64,000 nucleotides of DNA. Origin: Betaproteobacteria bacterium (GTDB taxonomy: Bacteria; Pseudomonadota; Gammaproteobacteria; Burkholderiales; Usitatibacteraceae). Under the pieces are notes generated by a model, which saw only the letters and a list, made by a program, of their open reading frames with translations, made no database searches and had not been told where the DNA came from. The DNA lies in assembly GCA_016709665.1 (NCBI GenBank), contig JADJMI010000026.1:340160-404159 (forward strand). The letters run 5' to 3'. The translations under genes and the position numbers were made by a program. Of this stretch, positions 1 through 9,541 are shown one piece after another; position 1 is the first letter of the stretch, and each line of letters begins with the position of its first letter.

Positions 1-2
1 GC

Positions 3-738
3 GGCCGGCGCGAGAAGGCCGATCTCGAGCAGTCGGCCGAGAAGGCCGAGGCCTTCTTCAAGGCGAGCTTCCCGGAACTGCAGCCCCACCTGCATCCGGA
101 GAACGTCGCGGCGTACGTCGTCGCCCGCACCGGCAAGCAGTTCGCCGCGCGCAAGGAGTGGGACAAGCCGCCGGGGTTCGCCGGGGCCTGGTGGCGCGCT
201 TCCAGGAGGCGCCCAAGGGCGGCGAACTCACGGTCCTGCTGGATGAGGCCGGGAAGAAGATCCTCGAGTTCGTGCTCGAGCCCAAGGCCGGCGCGCTGGG
301 CGCCGTGCGGGTCGGGGAGGGCAAGTTCACCGTCCGCCAGGACCGCGGCCAGCCCCCCCGGGTTTCCTACTGGCATCCCGAGCGCGAGTTCCAGTGGAAA
401 GGGCGCGGGAAGTGGAAGTTCACCTCCCGCGTCGCCGACGAATCGATCGACACCACGGACCGCCACTGGAGCGATACGAGTCCCTCGAGCTCGTCGTCCT
501 CCACCACCACGACGGCGGCCGCGGCCGCGGGCATCGTGGGCCTGGGCGGCACCTTCGACGGCGGCGGCGCGAGCGCGGGGTGGGATGCGCCGGACCGCGG
601 CGCCTCGTCCGGCGAATCCGGCTCCGACGCGGGCGATTCGTCCTTCGCCACGGTCTCCTCGGGCTCCTCGTCCACGGCCGACGCCTCGGACTCGTCCGGA
701 TCGTCCAGCGTCCACGGTCTCCAGCCACTTCGTACTAG
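3..738 (+). CDS. Unknown protein, 5'-truncated, with frameshift and Ser-rich tail
   Basis: The window opens inside this gene, so its start is missing. Reading begins in frame 3 with an Ala/Glu/Lys-rich stretch (FPELQPHLHPENVAAYV). It must move to frame 2 near position 190, where one G seems to be missing from a G run, and continues LVARFQEAPKGGELTVLLDE. From about 480 the protein becomes a low-complexity Ser/Thr/Ala/Gly tail. Frame 2 stays open into the next gene. A TAG at 736-738, directly before an ATG, is in frame 1, so I infer one more indel in the tail and a true stop there. I recognise no domain and assign no function. Confidence 0.45.
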
Positions 739-2973
739 ATGGACGGGCCCGAGGGGACTCTTCGCGGCGCCGGTCGCGGACCTCCTTCCGGTTCGGGACG
801 CCCGTGCGCCCGTGCGCGTGCTCGTGGCGGCACTCGCGCCGGGCGGCGCCGAGCGCATCGTCCTCGACTGGCTGGAGGCCGAGGTCGCGCGCGGCCGCGA
901 AGTCGAACTGGCGGTGCTGCATCCCAGGCGAACGGCGCTCGCGGTTGGCCCGGGCATCCCCGTGCGGGTGCGCGGCAGGGAACCGCCGGCGCAATTCCTC
1001 GCCGCCCTCGCGCGGGATTGGCGGGAGTCCGCGGCGCCGGTCTCGACCCATCTCGTGACGGACGAGTGCCTCGCCATCCTGTGGCACGAAGGCGTGCGCA
1101 CCGTGCCCGTCGTGCACAACGCCCGGGCCGGATGGCGCAACGATCCTTCCGCCTGGCCGCCGGCATCGGTACCGCGGGCGGTCGCCTGCGCGGGCGCGGT
1201 CCGCGACGAGATGCGGGCAGCCGGGTGCCGGGTCCCGGTGACGGCCATCCGCCATCGCCCCCGCGTCGGGCAAGCCGCGACGGATCCCGCGGCGAGGGCC
1301 GCGATCCGCGCCTCGATCGGCGTGGGCGAGGGCACGCGGCTCGTGCTTGCCATCGGCGCTTTCAAGCCGCAGAAGGACCACGCGCGCGCCGTGGCGGTCC
1401 TCGCGGCGCTCGCGAAGCGGCATGACGCCGTGCTCGCGATCCTGGGCGGCATCCTCGACGCGGGCGGGCGTGCGGAACTGGGGCGCGTCCTCGACGCGGC
1501 GGTGCGCCTGGGCGTCGCCGACCGCCTTCGCCTGCCGGGCTTCGTCTCGCCGATCGAGCCCTGGCTCGCCGCCGGCGATGCGCTCCTCAACGTGAGCCGC
1601 TACGAGGGCCTGTCCATCGCGACGCAGGAAGCGCTCGCGGCGTCGCTGCCGGTCGTCGCCACGGACGTCGGCGGGCAGGGGGAAATCGGCCACGAGGCGC
1701 TGGCGCTCCTTCCGGCTCGCTCCGACGCGGAGGAATTCGCGCGGCGCCTCGCGCAGTTGCCCGTGCGCCGGGTACTCGCCGGCAACCCCTTCGCGCGCGC
1801 CCCGCGCCTGTGGTCCCTCGCGCTCACGGATCGCCGTGCCGAGGAGCCGGCGCTCGATGCCCTCTTCGTCACCGCCAACCTCAACGCGGGCGGTGCGCAG
1901 CGCTCGCTCGTGAACCTCGCGACGACGATCGCGGGGCGCCTGCGCCTGGCGGTGGCCGTCTGCGGCGAGACGACGCACGGCGCTTTCGCGAACGACCTGC
2001 GCGCGGCGGGCGTGGAGACCTTCCGGGCCAGCGCGGAGCGCGACGACCTCGCGGTCGCCGAATCCCTCCTGGCCCACGCGGCGGCGAGGCGGGCGGGATC
2101 GCTTTGCTTCTGGAACGCCGCGCCCGGCGTGAAGCTGCTGGTGGCGCGGATGGCCCCGCCGGCGCTGCGGCTCGTCGACGCGAGCCCGGGGCGCTACGCC
2201 TTCGAGGAGCTGGCGGGCGCCGGCGCGCTTGCCGAGTCGATCGATTTCGGGCCGGCCGATTATCACGCGCGCCTCGACGTGCTGGTCCTCAAGCACCGCG
2301 ACCCCGACCCACCGGCTTGCCGACGCCTCGAATTCGCCGCCAACGGCGTCGCGATGCGCACGGTGGCGGGCCTCGCGGCCAGGCCGCGATTCCTCGTGGC
2401 CGGGCGCCTCGCGCCCACCAAGCGGCTCGAGACGATCCTCGCGGCGTTCGCCGTGGCGCGCCGCGCCTTTCCCGACGCGCAATTGCACGTGGTCGGCAAC
2501 GCGGAGCCCCGGCACGCGGACTACGCGCGTGGCCTGCTCGCCTGGCGCCCGAGGGCGTGCGCTGGCGCGGGCCGGATTTCGATCTCGGCTATCTCGCCGA
2601 GCCATGGACGGCCGCCGTGGTGCTGGGCGTCCACCAGGGTTGTCCCAACGCCGTGCTCGAGGCCTTCAGCGCGGGCGTCGCCGTGATCGCCAACGCGAGC
2701 GGCGGCACCGGCGAACTCGTCGCGGACGGCGTGACCGGGTGGCTGCTGGCCGAGGACTGTTCGGCGGGCGAATTGGCGCAAGCGCTCCTCGATGCTGCGG
2801 GCGACGGCGAGGCATGCGTGCGCCGCGGCGCGGCCGGGCGCGAGCGCGTGCGCGCCCGCCATTCGCTGGAAGGCATGGCGGTGCGCTATCTTTCCATCCT
2901 GGCGGGCGACGACGACACCCCGCACTTTTCCTCCGAGCCGACCGATGTCCGATCCGATCTTCGCCCTGCCTGA
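739..2973 (+). CDS. Tandem GT-B glycosyltransferase with two modules, frameshifted
   Basis: Two glycosyltransferase family 4-like modules sit head to tail. The first (about 812-1790) opens VRVLVAALAPGGAERIV and carries YEGLSIATQEAL, a good EX7E retaining-enzyme motif. The second (about 1855-2970) opens DALFVTANLNAGGAQRS and has HQGCPNAVLEAF, where Gln replaces the first Glu of EX7E. Reading is in frame 2 until about 2543 and then frame 1, consistent with one lost base. The in-frame start without correction is GTG 812. ATG 739, just after a TAG, fits if one G in 744-746 is extra, and that correction makes the total length a multiple of three. The 3' end overlaps the next gene by 29 bases. Likely role is envelope or exopolysaccharide sugar transfer; the substrate is unknown. 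Confidence 0.7.
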
Positions 2974-4249
2974 GCACCCGCAACGCCGCGCCCTCAACGA
3001 CGAGGTGCACGCGCGCCCGCCCGTGCGCCTCATGGGCCCGCACCGCATCGTCTTCCTCGCCTTGCGCCACGAGCCGGCCGGGCGCGCCGCCCACCGCGAA
3101 GCCATCGGCCGCCTCGCCGATTCGCGCGGGGAGAAGCTGCAGTCGGGCGACCACGGCGTGCTGCGCCTCGCGGACAACCTGCGCCTCAAGTGGGAAGGGC
3201 ACGCCGAGTTCTCGAGCTACACGTTCTTCCGCGAAGGCGAGAGCCGCCTGCCGCCGGGCGAGGTGCTGGCCGAGGCGGGATGGGCCGGCATCGCCAGGGA
3301 CCTGCCGGGCGAGGTCTTCGTCGCGGCCACCATCGAACTGGCGCGCGGGGTGGGCGACGAGCCGCCGCCGGACGCCTTCAAGACCACGGCCGACACCGTG
3401 GTGGGCGGTGCCCTCGCCGAGGGGCGCGGGTGGGCCTACACGGATTTCCGCATCCGCGAGGACGGCTTCACGCACTTCCTCATCCTCGCGCGATCCGACA
3501 TGGGCGTGGGACAGTCGGGCCGCATGGTGCAGCGCCTGCTCGAGATCGAGACCTACCGCATGATGGCCCTCACCGCCTTCCCGATGGCGCGCGAATCGCT
3601 GCCGGAACTCGCGGCGATGGAAACCGAGCTCGGCCGCATCGTGGAACGCATCGCGGGCTCGACGAGCCAGGACGAGACCAAGCTCCTGGACGACCTCACC
3701 AACCTCGCGGCCCATGTCGAGCGGCTGCAGAACGCGACGAGCTTCCGCTTCCAGGCCTCGGAGGCCTATGACGCGCTGGTGCTCAGGCGCATCGCGGAGC
3801 TGCGCGAGGTGCGCATCCCGGGCCTGCAGACGATCGAGGAGTTCATGCAGCGCCGGCTCGCGCCCGCCATGGCCACCTGCCGAAGCACCTCGCGGCGCCT
3901 GAGTGGCCTCGCGGCGCGCGTCTCCCGCGCGAGCGCGCTGCTGCGCACGCGGGTGGACATCGCGCGCGAGCAGCAGAACCAGCTGATGCTCGCGGCCATG
4001 AACCGCCGCTCGCGCCTGCAGCTGAAGCTGCAGCAGGCCGTCGAGGGATTGTCCGTGGTCGTCATCACGTACTACGGCTCCTCGCTCGTGGGGGTCGTCG
4101 CCAAGGCGGTGAAGGCCGCCGGCGGCCCGGTCAATCCCGAGATCGCCTCCGCGGTGTCGGTGCCCTTCATCGCGCTCGCGGTGTTCCTCGCGGCCCGCGG
4201 CGTGCGCCGCGCGATGCTCCGCGAGGACGGGCCGAAGGCCGGCGCATGA
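2945..4249 (+). CDS. DUF3422 family membrane protein
   Basis: This 434-residue protein begins with a stretch typical of DUF3422 (FALPEHPQRRALNDEVHARP). The middle is predicted helical, and the C-terminus has two likely membrane segments, roughly residues 368-388 (VVVITYYGSSLVGVV) and 404-420 (VPFIALAVFLAARG). This resembles CorA-like architecture, but no transport function is established for the family. The start at 2945 overlaps the end of the glycosyltransferase, and its stop overlaps the ATG of the Nudix gene, so the genes are probably translationally coupled. The family assignment is firm; the function is unknown. Confidence 0.85.
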   Translation: MSDPIFALPEHPQRRALNDEVHARPPVRLMGPHRIVFLALRHEPAGRAAHREAIGRLADSRGEKLQSGDHGVLRLADNLRLKWEGHAEFSSYTFFREGESRLPPGEVLAEAGWAGIARDLPGEVFVAATIELARGVGDEPPPDAFKTTADTVVGGALAEGRGWAYTDFRIREDGFTHFLILARSDMGVGQSGRMVQRLLEIETYRMMALTAFPMARESLPELAAMETELGRIVERIAGSTSQDETKLLDDLTNLAAHVERLQNATSFRFQASEAYDALVLRRIAELREVRIPGLQTIEEFMQRRLAPAMATCRSTSRRLSGLAARVSRASALLRTRVDIAREQQNQLMLAAMNRRSRLQLKLQQAVEGLSVVVITYYGSSLVGVVAKAVKAAGGPVNPEIASAVSVPFIALAVFLAARGVRRAMLREDGPKAGA

Positions 4250-4812
4250 GCGCCGAGGCCTTCCGCTACTGCCCGCGCTGCGCCGGTCCGCTCGCGTCGC
4301 GCGCCATCGCCGATGCGGGCGGCGGCCCCGTCGAGCGCGTCGCCTGCCCCGATCCCGCCTGCGGCTTCGTGCAGTGGGGCAATCCGACGCCGGCCGTGGG
4401 GGCGCTCGTGGAGCACGAGGGCGAGATCATCCTCGCGCGCGGGCAGGGCTGGCCCGAAGGCTGGTTCGCCCTGGTGACAGGCTATCTCGAGGCGCGCGAG
4501 GACCCGAAGGCGGCAGTCGCGCGCGAAGTGAAGGAGGAACTGGGGCTCGATGCCGTCGAGACGAGCCTCATCGGCAACTACATCTTCGAGAAGAAGAACG
4601 AAGTCATGCTCTGCTACCACGTGGTCGCCAGGGGCACGGTTCGGCTCGGCGAGGAGATCGCCGAGATCCGGCGCCACCGGCCCGCGGACCTGAAGCCGTG
4701 GCCCCGCGCCACGGGGCTCGCCGTCGCCGACTGGATGCGCGGGCGTGGCCTCGCGTTCGAGTTCACGGACTTCCCGCCGATCCCGAAGCCGCCGCACGGG
4801 GGGCCGCGATGA
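4246..4812 (+). CDS. Nudix hydrolase with N-terminal zinc ribbon
   Basis: The 188-residue protein has a CPRC...CPDPAC zinc-ribbon-like N-terminus, then a complete Nudix box at about residues 79-101 that fits GX5EX7REUXEEXGU (GYLEARED...REVKEELGL). The Nudix box binds the divalent metal used to hydrolyse nucleoside diphosphate-X substrates. The zinc ribbon followed by a Nudix domain recalls NudC-like NAD pyrophosphatases, but the protein is shorter and the substrate cannot be read from sequence. ATG overlaps the upstream stop, and the gene's own TGA overlaps the next ATG. Confidence 0.88.
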   Translation: MSAEAFRYCPRCAGPLASRAIADAGGGPVERVACPDPACGFVQWGNPTPAVGALVEHEGEIILARGQGWPEGWFALVTGYLEAREDPKAAVAREVKEELGLDAVETSLIGNYIFEKKNEVMLCYHVVARGTVRLGEEIAEIRRHRPADLKPWPRATGLAVADWMRGRGLAFEFTDFPPIPKPPHGGPR

Positions 4813-5509
4813 GCGCGGCCACCGCCCGCGTCGCGGGCTACCTGCGGGCCGCGGGCTTGGAGCAGCTCGAAGGCCACGAGGAGGAGATCGCGCTCGCGAT
4901 CGCCGACTACATCGAGGCGATGGCCGACAAGGTCGACGTGGGCGATGCTTCCTCGCTCTACACCTATCCGGTGCCGATGCTCTCCGACGACGGCACGTGC
5001 TCGGTGGTCGACGAGATGGCGCCGGTGCCCTATGACCTCACCGGCATCCTCGGGGGCGAAGCGAACAGGCGACGCGGCGCCTCGCGCTCCTCGAACGGCT
5101 CGTCGAGCGCGCGCAGGAGACGACGGGCTGCGACTGGGTCGGCGTCTACCAGCGGCGCGCGACGCCCGCGGGCACGCCGGTGCTCGTGAAGCTCTCGTAC
5201 GTGGGCCGGCCGAGCCGGGCCGAGTTTCCGCTCACGGCCGCGTTCGCCGAGGGCAGCACCAACAGCACGGTCGGCCTCACCGGCCGGTCGCTCGTGATCG
5301 ACGACGTGAAGCGGCACGTCGAGGCGGGCGGGGCGTTCTACGTGTGCGACGGCGAGGTGCAGTCGGAAGCCTGCCTGCCGCTCCTCGACGAAACGCGCGA
5401 GGTGCTGGGCATCGTCGACGCGGAAGCCAAGCCGCTCGCGTTCTTCGGCCCCAAGCGCCTGGCGCGCCTCGCGGCGCTCGCGCTGGTCGTTCCCGCCGTC
5501 CTGCCGTGA
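4809..5509 (+). CDS. GAF-domain protein, possibly fRMsr-like, frameshifted
   Basis: The start ATG at 4809 overlaps the Nudix stop. The first 80 or so residues read in frame 3 (ARVAGYLRAAGLEQLEGHEE). The frame then has to move to frame 2 near 5062, where one C appears to be missing, after which it runs LLERLVERAQETTGCDWVGV to the stop at 5509. The corrected length is about 233 residues. The C-terminal half is a GAF fold. FYVCDGEVQSEACLPLLD followed by VLGIVDAE resembles the active-site region of free methionine-(R)-sulfoxide reductases, but I cannot confirm all three catalytic Cys, so a ligand-binding GAF protein is equally possible. Confidence 0.65.
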
Positions 5510-5940
5510 CGGGGCCCATCCGCCCGCGCGAGATCGACCATCTCGTCCTGCGGGTTCGGGACCTCGAGGCCATGCTCGCCTTCTACGTCGACGTGCTGGG
5601 GTGCGCGGTGGAGCGCCGCCGCGACGACATCGGCCTCGTCCAGTTGCGCGCGGGCCGTTCGCTCATCGACCTGGTCCCCGTGGACGGCAAGCTCGGCCGC
5701 GCGGGCGGCGCGGCGCCGGGGACGGACGGACGCAACCTCGACCACCTGTGCCTTCGCGTCGATCCGTTCGATGGCGAGGCCATCCTCGCGTTCCTGCGCG
5801 ACTCGGGCGCCTTGCCGGGCGAGATCGCCGCGCGCTACGGCGCCGAGGGCGAAGGCCCCTCGATCTACGTGGCCGATCCGGAGGGCAACACGGTCGAGCT
5901 GAAAGGGCCGCCGGCCGGCACGACGCCACCGGACGCATGA
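5506..5940 (+). CDS. VOC (glyoxalase/bleomycin-resistance) family protein
   Basis: A 144-residue single VOC-fold protein. It opens with the family's HLVLRVRDLEAMLAFYVDVL and has the second-half metal-site signature YVADPEGNTVELKG near the C-terminus. Members bind a divalent metal and act as lyases, dioxygenases or binding proteins; the substrate is not predictable here. GTG 5506 was chosen because it overlaps the upstream TGA (GTGA), the pattern used all along this run of genes. The gene stop overlaps the ATG of the ABC ATPase. Confidence 0.85.
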   Translation: MTGPIRPREIDHLVLRVRDLEAMLAFYVDVLGCAVERRRDDIGLVQLRAGRSLIDLVPVDGKLGRAGGAAPGTDGRNLDHLCLRVDPFDGEAILAFLRDSGALPGEIAARYGAEGEGPSIYVADPEGNTVELKGPPAGTTPPDA

Positions 5941-6665
5941 GCGCGGCGCTGGAGATCCGGGGCCTCGCCAAGCGTTTCGGCGCGACCCGGGCCGTCGATG
6001 GCCTCGACCTCGAGGTGCCCGCGGGCGAGCTCTTCGCGTTGCTCGGGCCGAACGGCGCCGGCAAGACGACGACGCTGCGCCTCGTCGCGGGACTCCTCGC
6101 CCCGGACGCGGGCTCCATCCGCGTGGCCGGGCACGACGTGGCCGCCGACCCCCTGGCGGCCAAGCGCATCCTCGCCTTCCTGCCCGACGAGCCGCAGCTC
6201 TATGCGAAGCTGCGTCCGCTGGAGTACCTCGCGTTCGTCGCGGGCCTGTGGGGGTTGGAGCCGGGCGAGGCCGGGGGCCGCGCTCGCGAGCTGCTCGCGC
6301 TGCTCGGGCTCGAGGGCACGCAGGGGGATTACGTCGAGACCTATTCGCGCGGCATGAAGCAGAAGCTCGCCCTCGCTGGCGCCTTGCTGCACGACCCCGC
6401 GGTCATGATCCTCGACGAGCCGCTCACCGGTCTCGACGCGGCCTCGGCCCGGCTCGTGAAGGACCTCCTCGCCGCCCGCGCGGCATCGGGCCGCACGGTG
6501 ATCCTCAGCACGCACATCCTCGAGGTGGCCGAGCGGGTCGCGACGCGCCTCGCGATCCTGTCGCGCGGCCGCGTCGTGGCCGGTGGCACGATGGCGCAAT
6601 TGCGCGCCGGATCGGACCGCACGCTGGAGGACATCTTCCTCGAGCTCACCCGCGAGTCGCCGTGA
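5937..6665 (+). CDS. ABC transporter ATP-binding protein (ABC-2 type)
   Basis: This 242-residue ATPase has Walker A GPNGAGKTTT (about residues 37-46), an ABC signature region YSRGMKQKLALAGAL (about 135), Walker B VMILDEP and the switch-His STHI (about 191). The relaxed signature and short length are typical of ABC-2 exporters such as the CcmA/NatA-like group. The next two genes encode matching membrane subunits, each joined by a 4-base start/stop overlap, so the three form one transporter. The exported substrate is unknown. Confidence 0.92.
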   Translation: MSAALEIRGLAKRFGATRAVDGLDLEVPAGELFALLGPNGAGKTTTLRLVAGLLAPDAGSIRVAGHDVAADPLAAKRILAFLPDEPQLYAKLRPLEYLAFVAGLWGLEPGEAGGRARELLALLGLEGTQGDYVETYSRGMKQKLALAGALLHDPAVMILDEPLTGLDAASARLVKDLLAARAASGRTVILSTHILEVAERVATRLAILSRGRVVAGGTMAQLRAGSDRTLEDIFLELTRESP

Positions 6666-7486
6666 GCGCGCGCGCGGCCTCGCTCGGCTTTCTCGTCGCG
6701 TTCGAGGCGAAGCTCGCGTGGCGGCGCTTGGCGGGGGAACGGCGCCGGATCGCGATCGCCGCGCTGCTGATTTTCTGGCTGGGACTGCATGCGGCGGCCT
6801 TCCATGGCCTGGCGGGACTGCGCACCGAGGCCTTCTCGCGGATGCCGATGGCCGCGGTCGGGCTCGCGACGCTCTTCGCCGCCTTCGCGATGCTCGCGAC
6901 GGCTTTCGGACTCGCCGCCCACGGGCTTTTCGAGCGCAGGGATCTCGACCTCGTGTTCGGCGCGCCCGTTCCCGCACGCACCGTCTGGGCGGCGAGGGCG
7001 ATCGCCATCGCGTCGACGTCGGCGGCGTTTCCGGCCTACTTCGGTTTGCCTTTCGCGCATGCGGCCGCGTGGCATGGCGAAGCGCGGCTGCTTGCGGCCT
7101 ACCCCGCCCTTGCCGCCGTCGCGATCCTTTCGTCGGCGCTCGCGCTCCTCGCGACGCTCGCGCTCGTGCGGCTCGCGGGCCCGCGCCGGGCGCGCGTCCT
7201 GGCGCAGGTGCTCGGCGCGCTCGTGGGCGCCGTCGTCTTCCTCGCGTTCCAGGCGCATTCGTTCCTGCCGGAAGCCTGGCGCGCCGCGTCCGGCACGTGG
7301 ATGGACTCGCCCTCGGGAAAGGCCTGGGTCGGCGACGCGAGTCCCCTCTGGTCGCTCTCGCGGGCGCTCGTGGGCGATCCCCTGCCGCTCGCCGGCCTGG
7401 TCGCGACGGCAGCCGCGGCGTTCGCCCTCGCCGTGCGTATCGCGGGCGCGCGCACGCGAAAGGTGCGCTCGAGGCGATCGCGATGA
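6662..7486 (+). CDS. ABC-2 type transporter permease subunit
   Basis: A 274-residue hydrophobic protein with about six membrane segments, for example IAIAALLIFWLGLHAAAFHG, VGLATLFAAFAMLATAFGLA and LGALVGAVVFLAFQ. GTG 6662 overlaps the ATPase stop (GTGA). Together with the next gene it probably forms the membrane channel of the ABC exporter. The sequence gives no clue to cargo. Confidence 0.8.
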   Translation: MSARAASLGFLVAFEAKLAWRRLAGERRRIAIAALLIFWLGLHAAAFHGLAGLRTEAFSRMPMAAVGLATLFAAFAMLATAFGLAAHGLFERRDLDLVFGAPVPARTVWAARAIAIASTSAAFPAYFGLPFAHAAAWHGEARLLAAYPALAAVAILSSALALLATLALVRLAGPRRARVLAQVLGALVGAVVFLAFQAHSFLPEAWRAASGTWMDSPSGKAWVGDASPLWSLSRALVGDPLPLAGLVATAAAAFALAVRIAGARTRKVRSRRSR

Positions 7487-8154
7487 GTCGTTCGCGCGGT
7501 GCAGGCGGCGCGGGGCAGCCGGTTCGTTTCGGTCGCTCGCTCGCCGGGACCGTCATCGCGAAGGAATGGCGGCTCATCGTCCGGGACCCGCGCGCGATCC
7601 TGCACACGCTCCTGCCCCTGCTCTACCTCGCGCCGCTGCTCATCGCGGGCGTGCGGCGCGGCGAGGGCGCCTCGCTGATGGCTCCTTCGGTGGTCGTGCT
7701 CGCGGGGTTCCTCGCCGGAGGCCTCGCCTGGCTCGCCGCGAGCGGGGAGGAAGCGCCGGACCTGCTGTCGGGCTCGCCCGTGCGTCCCGCGCGGCTCGTC
7801 ACGCTCAAGGCGGCATCGGCGTGCCTGCCTGCGATGGCGGTGGCCCTGCCGTTCATCGTCCTGGAAGCGCTTCGCGAAGGAGGAGCGCCGATCGTGTTCG
7901 CAGCCTGTCTCGCGGGATCGATCGGCGCGAGCGCATATGTGCAGATCGCCGGTGCCGAACCCGGCGCGCGGCGCGACCTCGGCCGCGGTTCGCAGCCGGG
8001 GCGTTGGATCTCGCTCATCGAGCACCTGGGGGCGGCGGGGTGGGGCTTGGCCTGCTGGGGCGCGATCGCACCATCCGCCTGGGCATTCGCGGGCCTCGGG
8101 ATCGGCCTGGGCGCACCCGTCGCGGCCTTCCTCGCGCGACCCCGCGCCGCCTGA
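7483..8154 (+). CDS. Second membrane subunit of the ABC-2 exporter
   Basis: A 223-residue protein with an N-terminal IAKEWRLIVRDPRAILHTLL, typical of ABC-2 permeases just before the first membrane helix. Several hydrophobic segments follow (LLPLLYLAPLLIAGV, VVVLAGFLAGGLAWLAA, WAFAGLGIGLGAPVAAFLA). ATG 7483 overlaps the previous stop. It is the last gene of the run that starts at DUF3422; its stop is one base from the convergent glycosyltransferase stop. Confidence 0.75.
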   Translation: MSRSRGAGGAGQPVRFGRSLAGTVIAKEWRLIVRDPRAILHTLLPLLYLAPLLIAGVRRGEGASLMAPSVVVLAGFLAGGLAWLAASGEEAPDLLSGSPVRPARLVTLKAASACLPAMAVALPFIVLEALREGGAPIVFAACLAGSIGASAYVQIAGAEPGARRDLGRGSQPGRWISLIEHLGAAGWGLACWGAIAPSAWAFAGLGIGLGAPVAAFLARPRAA

Positions 8155-8155
8155 C

Positions 8156-9412
8156 TCAGCCTACGCGCGTGGCGAGCGTCGCGCAGAACCCGTTCAGTTC
8201 GTCGTGCAGCGCGAGAGCCGTCTCGCGGTTCGCGAGCCGCGCCGCGTGGAAGTGGTTGGGTTGCGCGGGCGCCGTCGCGATCGGCGCGAATTTCGCCACG
8301 AAGCGCCCCGCCTGGGCTTGCCAGTCGGGGCCGAGGGCGCCGCGCGAGGCGTGACGCACGAGGATGTCGGTGTCGACGGCGACGGCGTGGCCCGTGCGCC
8401 GGGCGCGCAGGCAGAAATCGAGGTCGTAGAAATGGAAGCCGTCGAAGGTGCCTTCGTCGAATCCGACGCGCCGAGCGGCGCCGGCGCGGGCCGCGAGGAA
8501 GCAGCCGTCGAGCGCTTCCATGCCGCCCGCGAGGCCCGCGGTGAAGGCGAGGAGCGAAAAATCCCAGGGCCCGCCCGTCGCGTCGGTGTGCACGAGCCAG
8601 CCGGCCATGGCCGCCTGCCCGGCCCATCCGAGGGTCGGGCCCGCGAGGGAACGCGTGCCGGCGACGCCCACGACATCCGCACGGGTAAGGGCGCGGGCGA
8701 GGAGGGCATCGAGTCCGGGCGAGATCACCTCGACGTCGTCATGCAGGAACACGATCGCCTCGCCGTTCGCGCGGGCGATCGCGCGGTTGTAGGCCTCCGC
8801 GAGCGAGCGCGCGTCGCGGATCGCGATGAACTCGAAGCCCGGGGCCAGTGCCGCGTCCAGGGCGGCGCGGCAACGGGCCAGCTTCGTGTCCGTGACGCTG
8901 CAAACGACAACCGTGATCGACAGGGGAGGATCGACCGGCCGCACGGGTGGCGCAAAGGCGCGGCGCCCTTCGCGGGCGTTGTCCGCGAGCGCCTGGAATG
9001 CGAACTCCACCCGCGCCGGGTCGGCCTCGCGCAGCCCGGCGCTCGCGAGCAGGCGTCCCGCCGAGCCCGTGTCGCCGCGAGCGGAGTCGACGAAGGCCGC
9101 CACGAGCGCGGCGGGCAGGTAGCCGGGAGCGAGGGCGAGGGCGCGGGCGGAAGCCTCGCGGGAGGCTTCTCCGTCGCCGCGGCGCCATTGCGTGCGCGCG
9201 AGCGAAGCGAGGACGTCGGGCGTTCCGGCGACGCGCGCGGCCTGCGCGAGATCCGCGAGGGCTCGGTCCAGGTCGCAAGCCCGGGCCGCGATTTCACCGG
9301 AGAGGTGCAGCGCCCGCCCGTCCCCCGGCGCCCGGGCGAGCGAATCGTCGATGAGCCGCCGGGCGCCGGCGAGGTCGCCCGAGCGGTACGCCGCCAGCGC
9401 GCCTTCGAGCAT
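8156..9412 (-). CDS. TPR and StrF-type glycosyltransferase domain protein
   Basis: The 418-residue protein has an N-terminal TPR-like region (about residues 1-135: AAYRSGDLAGARRLIDDSLA, then repeated helix pairs). A glycosyltransferase 2-like domain follows, starting SITVVVCSVTDTKLARC at about 165. FLHDDVEV (about 222) gives the metal-binding acidic motif, and DLDFCLRARRTGHAVAV is the late family motif. The domain resembles the StrF-like group that transfers sugars to surface polysaccharide. It lies 81 bases after lpdA on the same strand and could be read from the pyruvate dehydrogenase operon. Confidence 0.75.
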   Translation of the reverse strand: MLEGALAAYRSGDLAGARRLIDDSLARAPGDGRALHLSGEIAARACDLDRALADLAQAARVAGTPDVLASLARTQWRRGDGEASREASARALALAPGYLPAALVAAFVDSARGDTGSAGRLLASAGLREADPARVEFAFQALADNAREGRRAFAPPVRPVDPPLSITVVVCSVTDTKLARCRAALDAALAPGFEFIAIRDARSLAEAYNRAIARANGEAIVFLHDDVEVISPGLDALLARALTRADVVGVAGTRSLAGPTLGWAGQAAMAGWLVHTDATGGPWDFSLLAFTAGLAGGMEALDGCFLAARAGAARRVGFDEGTFDGFHFYDLDFCLRARRTGHAVAVDTDILVRHASRGALGPDWQAQAGRFVAKFAPIATAPAQPNHFHAARLANRETALALHDELNGFCATLATRVG

Positions 9413-9437
9413 GGTGCCGGTCCGCTACCGCTTGGGC

Positions 9438-9541
9438 GGCATCATGATCCGGATCGAGCCTTCGGCATCATGATCAGGGTCGAGCCTTCGGCATCATGAT
9501 CCGGATCGAGCCTTCGGCATCATGTCGGTAATCGACCCTTC
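9438..9541. repeat. 26-bp tandem repeat, four copies, at the lpdA 3' end
   Basis: Copies lie at 9438-9463, 9464-9489, 9490-9515 and 9516-9541. Copies 1 and 3 are identical, copy 2 differs at two positions, and copy 4 is more diverged. Copy 4 is the coding end of lpdA (minus strand EGSITDMMP), so the array looks like an expansion of that coding segment. Because 26 is not a multiple of 3, each added unit is read in a new frame, and lpdA now stops in copy 3. The minus strand after copy 1 reads MMPPKR then stop, which is probably the ancestral C-terminus. Confidence 0.9.

Noticed and set aside
158..2686. A single 842-codon protein fusing the Ser-rich unknown protein to the glycosyltransferase
   Set aside because: Frame breaks at both ends and a TAG-ATG pair at 736-741 suggest two genes joined by indels rather than a natural fusion.
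9438..9541. CRISPR-like repeat array
   Set aside because: Units are contiguous with no spacers, derive from lpdA coding sequence, and no cas gene is present.
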